Shown: positions 1 through 12,076, counted from the first letter of the stretch. The stretch is 64,000 nucleotides of DNA from Theristus sp. LFF4_11 (GCA_030248135.1 JASANC010004923.1:1-64000); one strand, 5' to 3'. The notes: a model not told the origin generated them from the sequence alone. Made by a program: numbers and translations.

Positions 1-770
1 CACCCAGATGACAATATGAAAAACGTAGTATTTTGCAAGGGCTTTTATGTGATGTATTTATTTATTCTTTGGAGCGCATAATATAACATGCTTACAAACG
101 AAACTGTCAAAAAAATTGAATTTTTTTGCCAAAAACTTGGTTTTAAGCGTTTTATGCTTCAAAACTTTGTTTGACCAGAAAACTTTTTTTACGATCGTAT
201 TCGCCGAGAAAAATTGGTCTTGAAAAGTTGTTTAAGAGCAAAAAGTAGTTTGAGGAAAATTTTTTATTTCAAATCGAAAATTATTACGTTTTAAGTCATG
301 CTCGTGGCTTCTTCAAAAAGTCTCTTGTAACTTGCTAAGATCACATTTTCACACTCAGGTGTCAATATGAAATTTGTAGTATTTTGCAAGCGCTTTCACG
401 TGAAGTATTTATTTTTTTGAAGCGCATAACATAACATTGTTAGAAACAAAACTGTCAAAAAACTTGAAATTTTTTGTTGATAAAATATTGGTTTTTAGCA
501 CATAGTATGACACTGTTAAAAACAAAAAAATGGGTAAAAATTGGATAATTTTACCACCCTGTCCCCGTAAAAACTGGTTTAGAAGAGTTGTCTAAGAGCA
601 GAAATTAGTTCGATGCAAAGTTTTTATTTTGAATCAACAATTTGTCATCGTTTTGAGCCATTTTCGTGGTTTCTTCAAAAAAGTTTTGTGACGTGCCAAG
701 ATAACATTTTCAGTCCAGATATCAATACAAAATTTGTAGCATTTTAAAAGCGATTTCATGCGGATTAGAT
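1..770 (-). repeat. Left arm of inverted array of about 353-bp tandem repeats
   Basis: Units begin near 1, 352 and 712, each opening with a segment whose reverse complement closes the units of the right arm (1147-2215). The left units are more diverged than the right ones, and the third is truncated. The sequence is AT-rich with no convincing coding. Together with the right arm it forms a large inverted repeat with a central spacer of about 380 bp. Confidence 0.85.
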
Positions 771-960
771 GGCTCTTACTTTTACCAAACAAACGGTGGG
801 TTCGGCATAAACTAAAATAGGCAAAAAAACTCATGTTCTTTACTTTGAAAAAAAACAAAGTGTAACCAAATTTAATGATGTGTCAAATCAGGTTTCAACT
901 GAATAAAAAAAATATTGTTTTGAACAAAATAGTTTTAGAAATAATACTAAAACAGAACTA

Positions 961-1146
961 TCAGTTGCTGTCACAAAAACCACTATTGTATCCTGTATCC
1001 CTTGTTGTGTTTAGAGAGTAATTTTTCCCGTGATGTTTCAGCAGCATTTTTTTCTTTCTCTCGAGTTTGTCTTGCAGACGTTTTTGTTCGGCTTCTTGAC
1101 GTTTCTTCTCTTGTTCCTCTGCACGCCTTTTCCGTTCATTTTTCAT
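961..1146 (-). other. Charged ORF in the spacer of the inverted repeat
   Basis: A 61-codon frame begins with a Lys/Arg/Glu/Gln-rich stretch of about 38 residues, the kind seen in single alpha helices or coiled coils, and ends with an uncharged tail (SNTTRDTGYNSG-like composition). It lies exactly between the two opposed repeat arms, and its ATG abuts the first unit of the right arm. It could be an exon captured between repeats, a remnant of the element's own gene, or chance. There is no recognisable family and no supporting exon nearby. Confidence 0.25.
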
Positions 1147-2215
1147 ATTGCCATCTGGGTGTGAAAATGTGATCTTAGCAAGTTACAAGAGACTTTTTGA
1201 AGAAGCCACGAGCATGACTCAAAACGATGATAATTTTGGATTTGAAATAAAAAATTGCCCTCAAACTACTTTTTGCTCTTAAACAACTTTTCTAGACCAG
1301 TTTTTTTACGGCGAATGCGATGGTAAAAAAGTTTTCTGGTCAAACAAAGTTTTAAAGCATAAAACGCTTAAAACCAAGTTTTTGGCAAAAAAAATTCTAA
1401 TTTTTTTGACAGTTTCGTTTGTAAGCATGTTATATTATGCGCTTCAAAGAAACAATAAATACATTACATGAAAGCCCTTGCAAAATACTACATTTTTCAT
1501 ATTGTCATCTGGGTGTGAAAATGTGATCTTAGCACGTTACAAGAGACTATTTGAAGAAGCCACGAGCATGACTCAAAACGATGATAATTTTGGATTTCAA
1601 ATAAAAAATTGCCCTCAAACTACTTTTTGGTCTTAAACAACTTTTCTAGACCAGTTTTTTACGGCGAATGCGATGGTAAAAAAAGTTTTCTGGTCAAACA
1701 AAGTTTTAAAGCATAAAACGCTTAAAACCAAGTTTTTGGCAAAAAAATTCTATTTTTTTGACAGTTTCGTTTGTAAGCGTGTTATATTATGCGCTTCAAA
1801 AAAACAATAAATACATCACATGAAAGCCCTTGCAAAATACTACATTTTTCATATTGCCATCTAGGTGTGAAAATGTGATCTTAGCACGTTACAAGAGACT
1901 ATTTGAAGAAGCCACGAGCATGACTCACAACGATGATAATTTTCGATTTGAAATAAAAAATGGCCCTCAAGCTACTTTTTGCTCTTAAACAACTTTTCTA
2001 GACCAGTTTTTTACGGCGAATGCGATGGTAAAAAAAGTTTTCTGGTCAAACAAAGTTTTAAAGCATAAAACGTTTAAAACCAAGTTTTTGGCAAAAAAAA
2101 ATTTCAATTTTTTTCGACAGTTTTGTTTGTAAGAATGTTATGTTATGCGCTTCAAAAAAAATAAATACACCACGTGAAAGCCCTTGCAAAATACTACATT
2201 TTTCGTATTAACACC
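1147..2215 (+). repeat. Right arm: three about 353-bp direct tandem repeats
   Basis: The phrase GTGAAAATGTGATCTTAGCA recurs at 1161, 1515 and 1867, giving periods of 354 and 352 bp. Each unit then runs through the same sequence to a CATTTTTCATATTG-type end. The copies look nearly identical, far closer to each other than to the left arm, which suggests recent amplification or homogenisation. Confidence 0.9.
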
Positions 2216-2679
2216 AATATGCAACAACGTTTCTGTGTTGCGCTAGAAGGTCATATTTCGCACGACGCAAAAAATGCTTTTTTTTCTCGACCTACCCAAC
2301 TTTTGAGCCCTGTAGCGCCACACCAGAAGGGTTTCTCGGCAAAATCGATGCGGATTTTTCTTAGTGGGATCTAGGGGTACCTCCATATCAAATTTGAGCA
2401 AAATCTATTTTTCGTCAGGGGACAAAATGTTACACCTGGTTCCGGACGGTCTCTTAATTACCAACGCTTTTGAAATGCATGATTTTGAAACTTGTTTTTG
2501 AATTTTGACATTTGAATCTTGATATTTTTAAATCTGAATTTTTAAAAATTTGAATCTACTTTTTAAAGTTTTAAAATTTTTAAAAAAATTTAGCACCGAA
2601 AAAGCTGTCGTTTAGAAAATGAAGTTCCAGTAACAAAATCGGGCGAGTTGGTTGAGGATTTTGCGAATTTTTCTTCCAG
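2216..2679. other. AT-rich spacer before the receptor exons
   Basis: No gene was recognised. The stretch holds AT-rich low-complexity sequence (2480-2600) and then the polypyrimidine/AG acceptor at 2677-2679 that opens the first visible exon of the ionotropic-receptor-like gene. The missing upstream exons of that gene are not found here. Confidence 0.5.
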
Positions 2680-4305
2680 CGAACGCCACCCTGGGCATGT
2701 TCACACTGACGTCGTCGCGTGCGGCTATGGGCCTGAGAGCAGCGGTTGAGATGTACAGAATGTCGAACGTGGTGGTGTTCGCATCGCCGCGGCATCAGCC
2801 GCTCAGTCTGTGGTCGTTTCTAGGACCGTACTCATGGCCAGCGCTGACCGTGACCATTTCATTCCTGTTGATGCTCAATTTGTGCACCGCATTTCTCGGT
2901 TCGTAAACACGTTTGAGCGCCCAATAAAGCAGAACAATTGAGCGCTGAACAGACTGATTGGCTGCACCGAATAGTTTTATGTACAGCACTTTTCTCAATG
3001 GGTAATGAATCAGCCGTCGCTGCAAAAGGCTGAATGATATTTGAATCTTTAGACACGCTGAAACGCCGATTCCCGAACAATCGATATTTAGCGGTGGTCG
3101 GCACCCGTTTTGCGTGGACGTCGTTTTTCGTTGGCCTTTTCTATGGACTTTACAGAAGTGGCCTACTGACAGCTTTGCTCGTACCGCATCAGTTTGAATT
3201 CATTCGAGATAAAGAGCAGCTGGTGCAAAGAATCATTGAGGGACAGGCGAAACTCACTGAAAATCGGGCGCATTCGCTGGTCGATCTGATCAAGACTGAT
3301 CAGCGATTCGCAGGTTTTTGAAAACGTGTTGTACATATGCACTATATTGAAAAAACGTGGCTGGTAATTGGGCTACTGAATTGCACGTGTTCAAAGACAA
3401 TTACAACTGATAAGCCACATTCATTCAGAACATACCACCAAAAACCATGAACATATATTAATCTTGCAGACTTGAAAGCAGCCGTCGATGTAAACCCGAT
3501 GCTTTTCTTTGGTTCAAAAAGCGATTATCTCGACAAAGTGAAACAGTCGGTTGAAACGAACGGTCCAGTTCTAATAAAGTGGGCGACTGAATTGAGTGCG
3601 GCGTATTACGGCAATTTGATTGGCGTTGAGTACGAAGCGGTGCACTTGAGCGGTATGGCAACGGCCACGTCCGCGCTGACAATGTTGTTCTCGGCGCAGT
3701 TTGACACGGGCCTGCTGGACATCATCAACCGTCAAATATACCGGTTGGTAAAAGTGCGCACTGAGAGAACACTGCAAGGAGCCACCTGCTGTCTGGTGGG
3801 CTGGAAATCATTCGCGCTTCAAAGTCCTGCCTTCCTCTGGTGTTTTTCAGCGCCAGCATTCAAAACTGTTCAATTATGTTACCATTCTGTTGAATCTGCT
3901 GTCTACAGTGTAAATTTTACATACAACTGGGCCGCACACACGTGTAGTGTAGTGCAAGTCGCAAGCATTGCTGGCGAGGTGGAGTCTGCCTGCACATAAG
4001 CCTTGCAACCAGCCAATCAGCTGGTTGTATAAAAGTTACAGATGAACTGTAGTTCAAAGTCATCCAGGAAGCAGCACGTGATACGGACAGCTCTGACGCG
4101 CTGCATCCGACAGCTGCAAGCAGGCCGCCAACCGCAGCACAGCACGCACAGAGCAACACTGGAGCCGATTTCGGCGCACCAGATTGCCGGTGTCGTCATG
4201 ATCTTGTACGCTGGCACCGGCGCTGCGCTGATTGTGCTGCTCGCTGAACGAATTGCAAAGCGACGACCATTCGCGGGCGGCTGCGTTGCTTTGGTGTTAC
4301 ATTAG
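2680..4305 (+). CDS. Ionotropic glutamate receptor / IR-like channel (3' part)
   Basis: Four phase-consistent exons are visible: 2680-2898, 3053-3313, 3469-3743 and 4068-4305. Exon 1 encodes the end of ligand lobe S1 and a hydrophobic segment starting LSLWSFLGPYSWP, matching the position of iGluR M1. Exon 2 carries the pore/M3 region (RFAWTSFFVGLFYGLYRSGLL) followed by the usual linker with an acidic residue and an LVQRIIEG helix. Exon 3 is the S2 ligand lobe. Exon 4 has the diagnostic pre-M4/M4 pattern, PISAHQIAGVVMILYAGTGA, then a basic end. The canonical SYTANLAAF core of M3 is replaced by YRSGLLTALL, as in divergent chemosensory IRs. No start codon or amino-terminal domain is visible, because upstream DNA is repeat; the gene is either 5'-truncated or its first exons lie outside the window. 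Likely a chemosensory or divergent glutamate-gated cation channel subunit in the plasma membrane. Confidence 0.82.
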
Positions 4306-5381
4306 CATGTTGATTTTTAATGTTGCGTGCTGTTATTTTGTGTTTTGAAATTTTTGTGTTTTCTTGTTTGAAAGATCACTTCAACGCCGCTAATCACAAT
4401 ATTAATTATTGTTTAGCGCGAACATGGACTGCGCGATGCACACCACAGTCGACGCGGTCCTGCAACAGAAAAAGCAATAATGGTGGTGTTTTTTTGTATT
4501 GTAGTATTTGTGGCGTTTTTTTTTAAAACATAAATACGAGACTGTCGAAACAAAAATTTCTTTTCGTATGTGCAAATAAAAAAATGAGAACATATTCATA
4601 ATGAGGGTGGTTATCAGTTTTGCACACACCCGCTCAGTGTTACATTCCGCAGAGTACTGGACAGCCGCGTAAAGCAATAATGAGTTTTACCGTTTTGGGA
4701 ATGCCATATCAACAAAATGCCATGCTAGCTGCCTTTGCAAAATACAATTGAGTCCAAAACACCACTGAGAGTTTTGTGTGTGCTTTTCACGTAGTGTATT
4801 GTTGGATGTTTCGGCTATTACTGAAATCGATTTGAGCTTGTACTTTGCATTTGCGGTTTTTTTGGTTGGATTGTGCTGAAATTTTGTACACCTTAAGTTA
4901 TTCTTTGAAGAACATCTCCTGAAATCCAAATCGGTTCATTGCTTGGCGAGGGCGAGATATGAGCTGTCAAAAGGTGGTACACTGCTTATGCGCCACGCTG
5001 CATATCACCGTATATGATACATCACTTACGGAATCAAGTTTTCAATTACGACATTTGTTTCAGAATGCTCATTTTGTTCTTCTCAATCTCAGAAGTTTCA
5101 GATTACGCATGCTCCTTTCAGTCAATCAACTTTTTTGCATAGGATTTCCCATTTTGATGCACAGCACAAAGCTTTCGAAAGAACACAGCTTGCTAGATTT
5201 TAAAGAGAAACGCTAGGCCACCAACATTCATCACACATGGTTGTTATCACGCTCCTTTCATCTGTCATTTCTGCGAACATTTTGTCAGCATCTTGCGTTT
5301 TTTCTTTTCAGAGTTGCAGTTTAGTCTTACTTCAACTTTCGAAACCAAGAATTGCATCCCTTCGTTCAAACTATCGCAACA
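4306..5381. other. Intergenic spacer between two receptor genes
   Basis: No coding frame with family features was seen. It contains the 3' flank of the IR-like gene and the 5' flank of the Gr-like gene. The short frames in it have atypical composition and no splice context. Confidence 0.5.
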
Positions 5382-7310
5382 ATGAATGAGGCCACCGATT
5401 CGGAGCACCTCAATCCCAAAAACATGCTCAAAGACAACAAAACGCAATATATCCACGAAACGCGTCCCGCAGTGACGGCCAACTATCGGCACCCCCTGTA
5501 CCGTCTGTTTACCTGCATCGGTGTCGTCGTGCCGCGCACAGGGTCTTCCACGAGAAAACTGCTACAGCCCGTCATTGTGTGTCTGTTTGTCTGCATGAAA
5601 CTGACGGTGTTCTGCGTCGATTTCGTCGGTGCCTTTGCGTCATTAACGCGATTTGCACTGATTTTTCTGGGCATCTCGATCGCTGTGGGCGGGCTGCTTG
5701 TTGGCTACTTCTATGTGATTACAAGACTTGAGCAAACTGGTCAGCGATTTGGTTTGAGAGAGTTTTGAGTTTCATCGCAGCCTTTGCACTAAGTGTTCAA
5801 TATTTATCAACCACTTGCATTAACACATCATAGCTTTAGCTTATACATTTTTGGGTTTTTCAATTTTGCCAAATCTCAGTTTTTCCAGGTCGAACCCGCG
5901 ACTTCATGATCTCCCTGTCGCGGTACCGATGTGCCAATCAACAGAACGAGAAGGTTCAACGCTGCTCAACGCAAATCTTCTGTTTGATTTTCACTTGTGC
6001 CACTGTTCTTTCGATGGAATATGCGTACATCATTTTCATGACTGTGCACAGGATCAGTTTCAAACTGTACAACACAGCCGGTAGCAATTATGCTACTGAC
6101 CACTGCATAAAGTTCAGTCGCCACGGAAATTTCACTGCAAATTCCACGCCGTCGTTCAGCTACGAAGTGGCAAAGGAGCTGGTGGGAAGTGCGAGCACAA
6201 TGTTGTTCAATTTGTATCTGGCCTCAGTTCCACTGTATTTCGGCTGTTTATTCCTGCTGTGTCTGCAAGAATACAAATCAACACTGTCACAATTGACTCA
6301 ATTATTGTTTGAACTGGATCAAGACAAGCTAACGACGCTAGACAAAGTTCGTCCAACCGCTGAAACAAATCCACTGGACCGAATTTACGCTCGCTATTTG
6401 GGCCTGTCGATTTGTGTGGGAAAACTGGATAAAATGGCCAGAAATTATCTGTTTTTGGTGATTACTCTGGGCGTACCAATGAACATTGTGCTGATGTTTC
6501 TGATCGTGCAAATGCTGCGTTTCAAGCATTACCTGGTGCTTTGGATGCTGATCACGTGCATGGTCAGAGGACTCCTACTGCTCGGCACCGTCACGATTAT
6601 ACCGGCTGAAATATACCAACAAGTAAAATTACATTATTCACGGTTTACAGCCCAGTTGTGAAACAACAAGTGTAGTTCATTTGAATTGTTCATGCTGGAT
6701 AGGGCCATTCTGTGGGCCCAATTCAAAAACAGCCAATTACATTACTGATGCATCCTGTCCCTCTTTCAATCGCAGCAGCCACCTGTGTAGCCGTTTGCGC
6801 GAAACTTTGTGTGGCACTTCAGATACAAAATAATTGCATTCAAGTGCAACTGTAGATTGAGTGTGCGTGCTGAACAATTCAACAGCTAGCTTGCTTTCAG
6901 GTCGTGTACATGTACCGGACGCTGCAAACCACCGACGCGTTGTGGTCTGTCCAGCCGTGTCCGTCCGCGCAGCCACTGCAACGCAGCGCTAAGAACTTTT
7001 CAAATCGTCTGAGACGAGATCGCATCGGAATTACAGTCAGTGGCATCGTGGTGATCAGCAGATCGGCACTGTTTGCTGTGAGTCATTTGACGACAGACAC
7101 AAGGCTGTGCACTGAGACAGTTTTGATGCAAATCAATTTAATTAATACAGTCACAGCGGAGAACGTTTCGCCCGCTTCCAACAAAATGTGTTTCAATTGC
7201 AAACGCAGGTCTGTTCGTTATCAGTAACGTACCTGACGCTACTTGTCAACTACGACGACTCCACTGAGGAACACTATCGGGTGTTGGCCTGCATGTTTTC
7301 TGATCTGTGA
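5382..7310 (+). CDS. Gustatory-receptor-like seven-transmembrane protein
   Basis: Exons 5382-5739, 5889-6622, 6901-7077 and 7209-7310 join in frame to about 456 residues. The ATG at 5382 is chosen because the frame upstream has only a non-ATG start. Hydrophobic segments are visible in the first exon (VIVCLFVCMKLTVF; FALIFLGISIAVGGLLVGY), in exon 2 (about five more, including SASTMLFNLYLASVPLYFG and NYLFLVITLGVPMNIVLMF), and in exons 3-4. The end of the protein reads RIGITVSGIVVISRSALF, then after an intron SVTYLTLLVNYD. This matches the place and pattern of the TYhhhhhQF signature in the last helix of insect Gr and invertebrate GRL proteins, with NY replacing QF. Known members are ligand-gated cation channels of chemosensory cells; the ligand here cannot be told. 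It lies 1.1 kb downstream of the IR-like gene on the same strand. Confidence is moderate because Gr families diverge fast. Confidence 0.7.
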
Positions 7311-7814
7311 TACACCTGGCAAACCAACCTGTCAATGTCTAACACAAAATGCAGTCGCAGTGAAATGATTGAGAAAAATTACAAAAAAACCAAAAAAATA
7401 CCTATATCACCATCACAGGCAACAGCTTGCTGAACAATGAAACCAGCAACAACCCAAGGTTGCAAAAAACAGCATTTTGTTTTTCACAACAGTGCGTGCT
7501 CTGCAGTGGTCTTTGCATTCAAATGCGAACAGATAGAGAGACACCTTTTTATCAATTTTGCGATCGTCCACAACCAAGAAAGAACGGTTGAGACAGACGC
7601 CTCGTGTTTGTGATTCACAATGGTGATCCGTGCTGTTTTTGCTTGCAACAGTGAAAGCCGCTGATTGCCGTTTTTGTTTAAACAAAAAAATTAGGTGCTC
7701 ATTTGTTGCAAAATGCTTGATAAGAAAATATGCGGTTTCAGCAGACTGCGAAATGTTTTGTGTAAATAGTAGAATGGTTTTGTTCTATTGTTTTCCAGGA
7801 CCACTTAACTCAAG
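7311..7814. other. Intergenic spacer
   Basis: Short AT-rich DNA lies between the Gr-like stop and the sulfotransferase ATG. Frames present lack family features. No promoter element was identified with confidence. Confidence 0.45.
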
Positions 7815-10800
7815 ATGACTCAATTTCGTTTGAAAATTCTTTGTTTGACCACCGGTCTCGTCTCATGCGGCGTTCTGCTTCATCTGATCACTCCGTTGTC
7901 AAAACCTCCAATCGCATTTTATCACCACCATTTGCATAATACTGTGAAGCCCTGTCTAACTTTTCTGAAACTTTTTCATGTTTTTTACTAGCATATAACC
8001 CATGCCTACGGCACGGTTACGGAATGGCCGAGTAAACATGGCAGCTTTTTTCAGGGTGCGCGAAGAGCGCGAAATTTGAATGAAAGGAACAAGACGCTCA
8101 AAGGGCCAATAGTTGTTAATAATTTTAATCGTGTTTTTCATTGATTAATTTGTTCGTACTATTGATATTTATTCTCTGTTCTGTTCGTTTTTTGTGCACT
8201 GCACACACGATTGGGAATTATCTTGGAATTCTTGAAAAAGACGACTCCTAGTCTGCAACTAATCCCGCCTTGATGGAGAATACAAGGACTGTCCTATTTA
8301 CTCAGCCATACTGTAGCTTATAAATACAATTAAATTATTGAGTGGATTTCGGCTTTATGGGAGTCATCAAGTTGAATAAAAACCAACAAAGTTACAGTGA
8401 CTAAACCTTGAAGTTACACATAGTTTTGGTAGGCCGGGCTTCACAGTATCTTGACAAACAGCAAGAAAAATCACGACATCAACCAAAAACCAGTCAAACG
8501 GTTTGTGTATCTTCCACCACCGAAAACCGGTAGCATGGTGACCAGAGCACAGCTCCGACGATACTGCAACGCAGAGGCACTGCGGTGTCTCGGTCAAAGT
8601 TGGCCGTGCCAGCAGTGGGGTGCGTGGTTTTGTGTTGATTTGGTTTTTATGCCATCAATTTTGACGCGGTTTTTATGCAAAATTAAAAAAAATGTTTTCA
8701 AGATAACTGCGCTATCAACGACAGCTCTGTGAAACATCAGTTGAACGAAATCTTCTGGGCAGCGTTCACGGAGCGACGGCTGAAGCAATGCTGCAAGAAC
8801 ATCACTAAATACGAACATTTGGACGCGAGCATTTTTCACCTGTGAGTAAACTCATCACAGAGAAAATCTTGATGTTTATGAAATGGGTCAATGATTGGCG
8901 TTGATGCTGCAGCCAATCAGCATATGCGCTTGAATTCACATTGTTCTTTGCAGGTATCTCGCCGACAACGCGACGCTGCACTTCTATCAGCAATATTTTC
9001 CGTCACACAATGACACTGACGACCGAATCTTCCGGTTCACATTCCTCCGTGACCCAATTGACCAATTCATTTCATTCTTCAATTTTGTCACAAAATCTCA
9101 TCGAAAACTTTACGGCCGCTATTTGGAAATCGTCAGCGAACGACCGCAGTTGCATGCTACTGTCTCGGTGTTCCACGAGCACGTGATCGGGGGCAACGTG
9201 AGAAAAATGCCAGAGCGGTATGCGCGTTTGTACAGGACGCTGCAGAACATTCAGTCGAGGGTGTTGGGTTGGGATGGCACAGATGTGGGACTCGCTGCTG
9301 TCGTCAAGTTGCTTCAAACGTTTGTTGCTTCGTTTCGTTTTTGGTTTCCAATGTGACACTTTGGTTTGAACAGATGGGACAGATGCAGCAATTGAGTAGG
9401 TATGATCTTTTATTTTGGTCCCGGGACTCAATGCGCGCATAGATGGGTAAGCAGTCTCATGGATGACGCGCGAATTCAAAATTGGTAAAGTGATCCGAGA
9501 CCCCTTAATAATGCGGGGTCACTATAGGCTATTCTGAATTGCCACATAAAGACTGAAAATAGTTTCCTTTCAAGCCTACTACAACCGCATTGAGTCGCAG
9601 GTCTCAAAGAAAAGATATCATCTATCTATTATACTAAAAATGCAATTTGTCTGTCCCTGTCATTTTTTTGCAATTTGAATTGGCGCTCATTTTTACTATT
9701 TAAGAAAACTCCATCTCAATTTCCTTAACCTATTTTTATCATTGCCAGTTGAGATTGTTTTCTCAAAACGTCGCTCTTCATAGCTGGAGTCATCATGATA
9801 CTCTTTGGTCAACAGAGACAGTTCAGCGCAGCATAGGCAAATGGAAGCGTGGCTGATCAAAACTTTATGATCGACTGGGAAACATGTAACAAAACCGTCT
9901 TTGAAAAAAGTTTGAACTTTTTTGTTTTTAAAAATCGGGTTGCAAAACGCACATCGACATCGGCATTGCAAGTTGCATTTTGGATTCAAAACAAGTAAAT
10001 TTCATTGAAATTGATACTCCATGTTTCATTTTCAAATTGATACTCCATGGTTATGAGCGATAATTTCAACGTAACGCACGATGGGCAACTGGCAATTGTT
10101 GCTGCTCAAAACTTGACGAGCGACTGCGAAAGATGTAACAAAACCGTCTCTGAAAAAAAAGTTTTTTAATTGGGTCAAAATGGTATTTACCATTCTTTTT
10201 CACTTTGCAAAATGTTTGAGTCATGTTGGGGTAAACGGGTAAAAAGAGGCAATGACTGCAAAACGAAATTATAAACGTCACTTTTTGTTTCTTCTATTCA
10301 TTTTCACTTTGCAAAAAAGGCTTGGCTTAGGTAAACGGGTAAAAGAAGCATTAGCTTTTTAAAACGGGTAATTGAAAAAAAACGTTAATTTTTATGTTTT
10401 TATTCAATCTTACTTCACATACAAAAAGGCTTGACTTAGGTTATGGTGAACGGGTAAAAAATAGCAAAATCATAAACTTCGCATTTTTACTTTGCATAAA
10501 AGACTTGGCTTAGGTAAACGGGTAAAAAAAAGAAGCATTAGCTTTTTAAAACGGGTAATTGAAAAAAAACGTTAATTTTTATGTTTTTATTCAATCTTAC
10601 TTCACATACAAAAAGGCTTGACTTAGGTTAGGGAGAGCGGGGAAAAAATAGCAAAATCATAAACTTCGCATTTTCACTTTACAAAAAAGGTTTGGCTTAG
10701 GTAAACGGGTAAAAAAAGCATTAGCTTTTTAAAACTGGTAAATGAAAAAAACGTGAGTTTTTATATTTTTTATTCAATTTTCCTTTTTGAATTGCCGCTC

Positions 10801-12076
10801 ATTTTTGCTATTTAAAAAACGGCATCTCAATTTTTAACCTATTATCAATGCCAATTATTTTCTCAAAAACGTCACTGTTCACTACGAAGTCATCATGATA
10901 CTCTTTGGTCATTCGCGACAGCGCCTTAACATGCGATTGACAATTGATGGCAATTGTTGCTGTTCACAAGTTGATGACCGAAAGCGTAAAACGAGAGAAA
11001 ACCAACTGTGAAGAATGGTTGCAATTATTGTTTTCAAAAATCGGGTTGCAAAACGACATCGACATTGCAAGTGCATATTGCACTTTCATTTCAAAACATT
11101 ATTTTTCAGTATCTTTTGGTTGAAAAGTTTTTGCTTGAAAACTTTTTCAAAAACATAGAAAAGTTTGATCTAAACAAGTCAACTAAAAAATTAATTGCGA
11201 AATCAAATACACGGGGGGGGGTTGTTAATGAAGTGCCTGATAAGGATTAGCTTAGAGCAGGGTGAACGGGTAAAAACATTACAGCAAAGTTATAAACTTC
11301 GCACTTCAAACTTGTTTTCAACACGCGGGTTTAATTAGAAACGTGTCAATTTCAAAAACAAAAGTTCAAAATTGCAATTACAAATTACATTCAAAAACGA
11401 TTTTTATAAAGCGTTGCTTTTTGTCGGTTCAATTCAATTAGCTTTAAAATTGTTTTTAGCGGGAACAGCAATTGACCATTAGTGATTATTAAAAAAGATT
11501 GTTTTGTAATTTTAAAACAGAATGCAGTAAAGATAGTGTTCGCGATCAGAATATTTTTTTTGATAGTTTGAACGGGAACGACTAAAGCAGCTTAAAATCA
11601 AAATGCAATGCACTTTTTAGCACGGTTCAAAAAGCCAAAATCGGGCAAAATCCACTCAAAAATAATAATTGTATTTCCAGCTATCCGTGCCGTAGGCACG
11701 GGTCAATTGGCTAGTAGGTATTAATACATTACATAGACCACCTGATTGTTTTATTGTTTTGCACAACAGCCAATCGTTGAGCGTTGATGTGACATGTTTC
11801 AAAAACACTTGCAAGTGTTCTACTGTCCAAACGTGCGCTTGAACTCTCAGGTTTGACTTTGTCTGCATCACCGAGCAACTGCCACGGTGTTGGAAGCAGT
11901 TGAGCGAGCGGCTCCATTGGCCCTCAGAATACTTTCGACTGGAGGAGCTCGGCAATCGCACGACGACACGCTACAGAATATCGCCGGAGCTGCGGGAGAA
12001 AATAGCACGCATCCAGCAGAGTGACGTGGCGCTCTATGTGGAAGCGCGGCAGCTGTACGAACAGTACGACATTTGA
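7815..12076 (+). CDS. Type II Golgi sulfotransferase (HS2ST/UST-like, Sulfotransfer_2)
   Basis: Exon 1 (7815-7943) encodes a short cytoplasmic tail and a single hydrophobic anchor (CLTTGLVSCGVLLHLI), the Golgi type II layout. Exon 2 (8433-8619) has the 5'-phosphosulfate loop LPPPKTGSM. Exon 3 is 8703-8841. Exon 4 starts at 8954 and carries the 3'-phosphate motif FLRDPIDQFISFFNF. The last exon (11851-12076) begins FDFVCITEQLP and ends with IARIQQSDVALYVEARQLYE, matching the conserved C-terminal blocks of heparan sulfate 2-O and uronyl 2-O sulfotransferases. The family transfers sulfate from PAPS to glycosaminoglycan uronic acids. The junction of exon 4 to the last exon is unresolved: the open frame runs to a stop at 9356, and a donor of the needed phase is seen near 9220, which would drop some family-like residues. 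The last intron contains a complete Helitron, and intron 1 contains a mariner-like MITE. Confidence 0.8.
8020..8313. mobile_element. Tc1/mariner-like MITE in sulfotransferase intron 1
   Basis: The element is bounded by TA dinucleotides (8018-8019 and 8314-8315). Left end CGGAATGGCCGAGTAAAC and the reverse complement of the right end, CAGTATGGCTGAGTAAATA, are imperfect inverted repeats. A second copy lies at 36452-36686 and a right-end fragment at about 46770-46873. It has no coding capacity. Confidence 0.75.
9621..11714 (+). mobile_element. Non-autonomous Helitron, copy 1
   Basis: The 5' end TCTATCTATTATACTAAAAA follows an A, and the 3' end CTAG is followed by T, the expected A|T insertion point. 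A perfect 7-bp stem with a 3-base loop, CCGTGCC-GTA-GGCACGG (11685-11701), stands 9 bp before CTAG, as Helitron termination hairpins do. No Rep/helicase frame is present. The interior (about 10313-10700) contains about 183-bp subrepeats, each with AAAAAGGCTTGGCTTAGG-like and GTAAACGGGTAAAA-like motifs. It sits wholly in the last intron of the sulfotransferase gene. The second copy (29264-30726) shares both ends. Confidence 0.88.
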
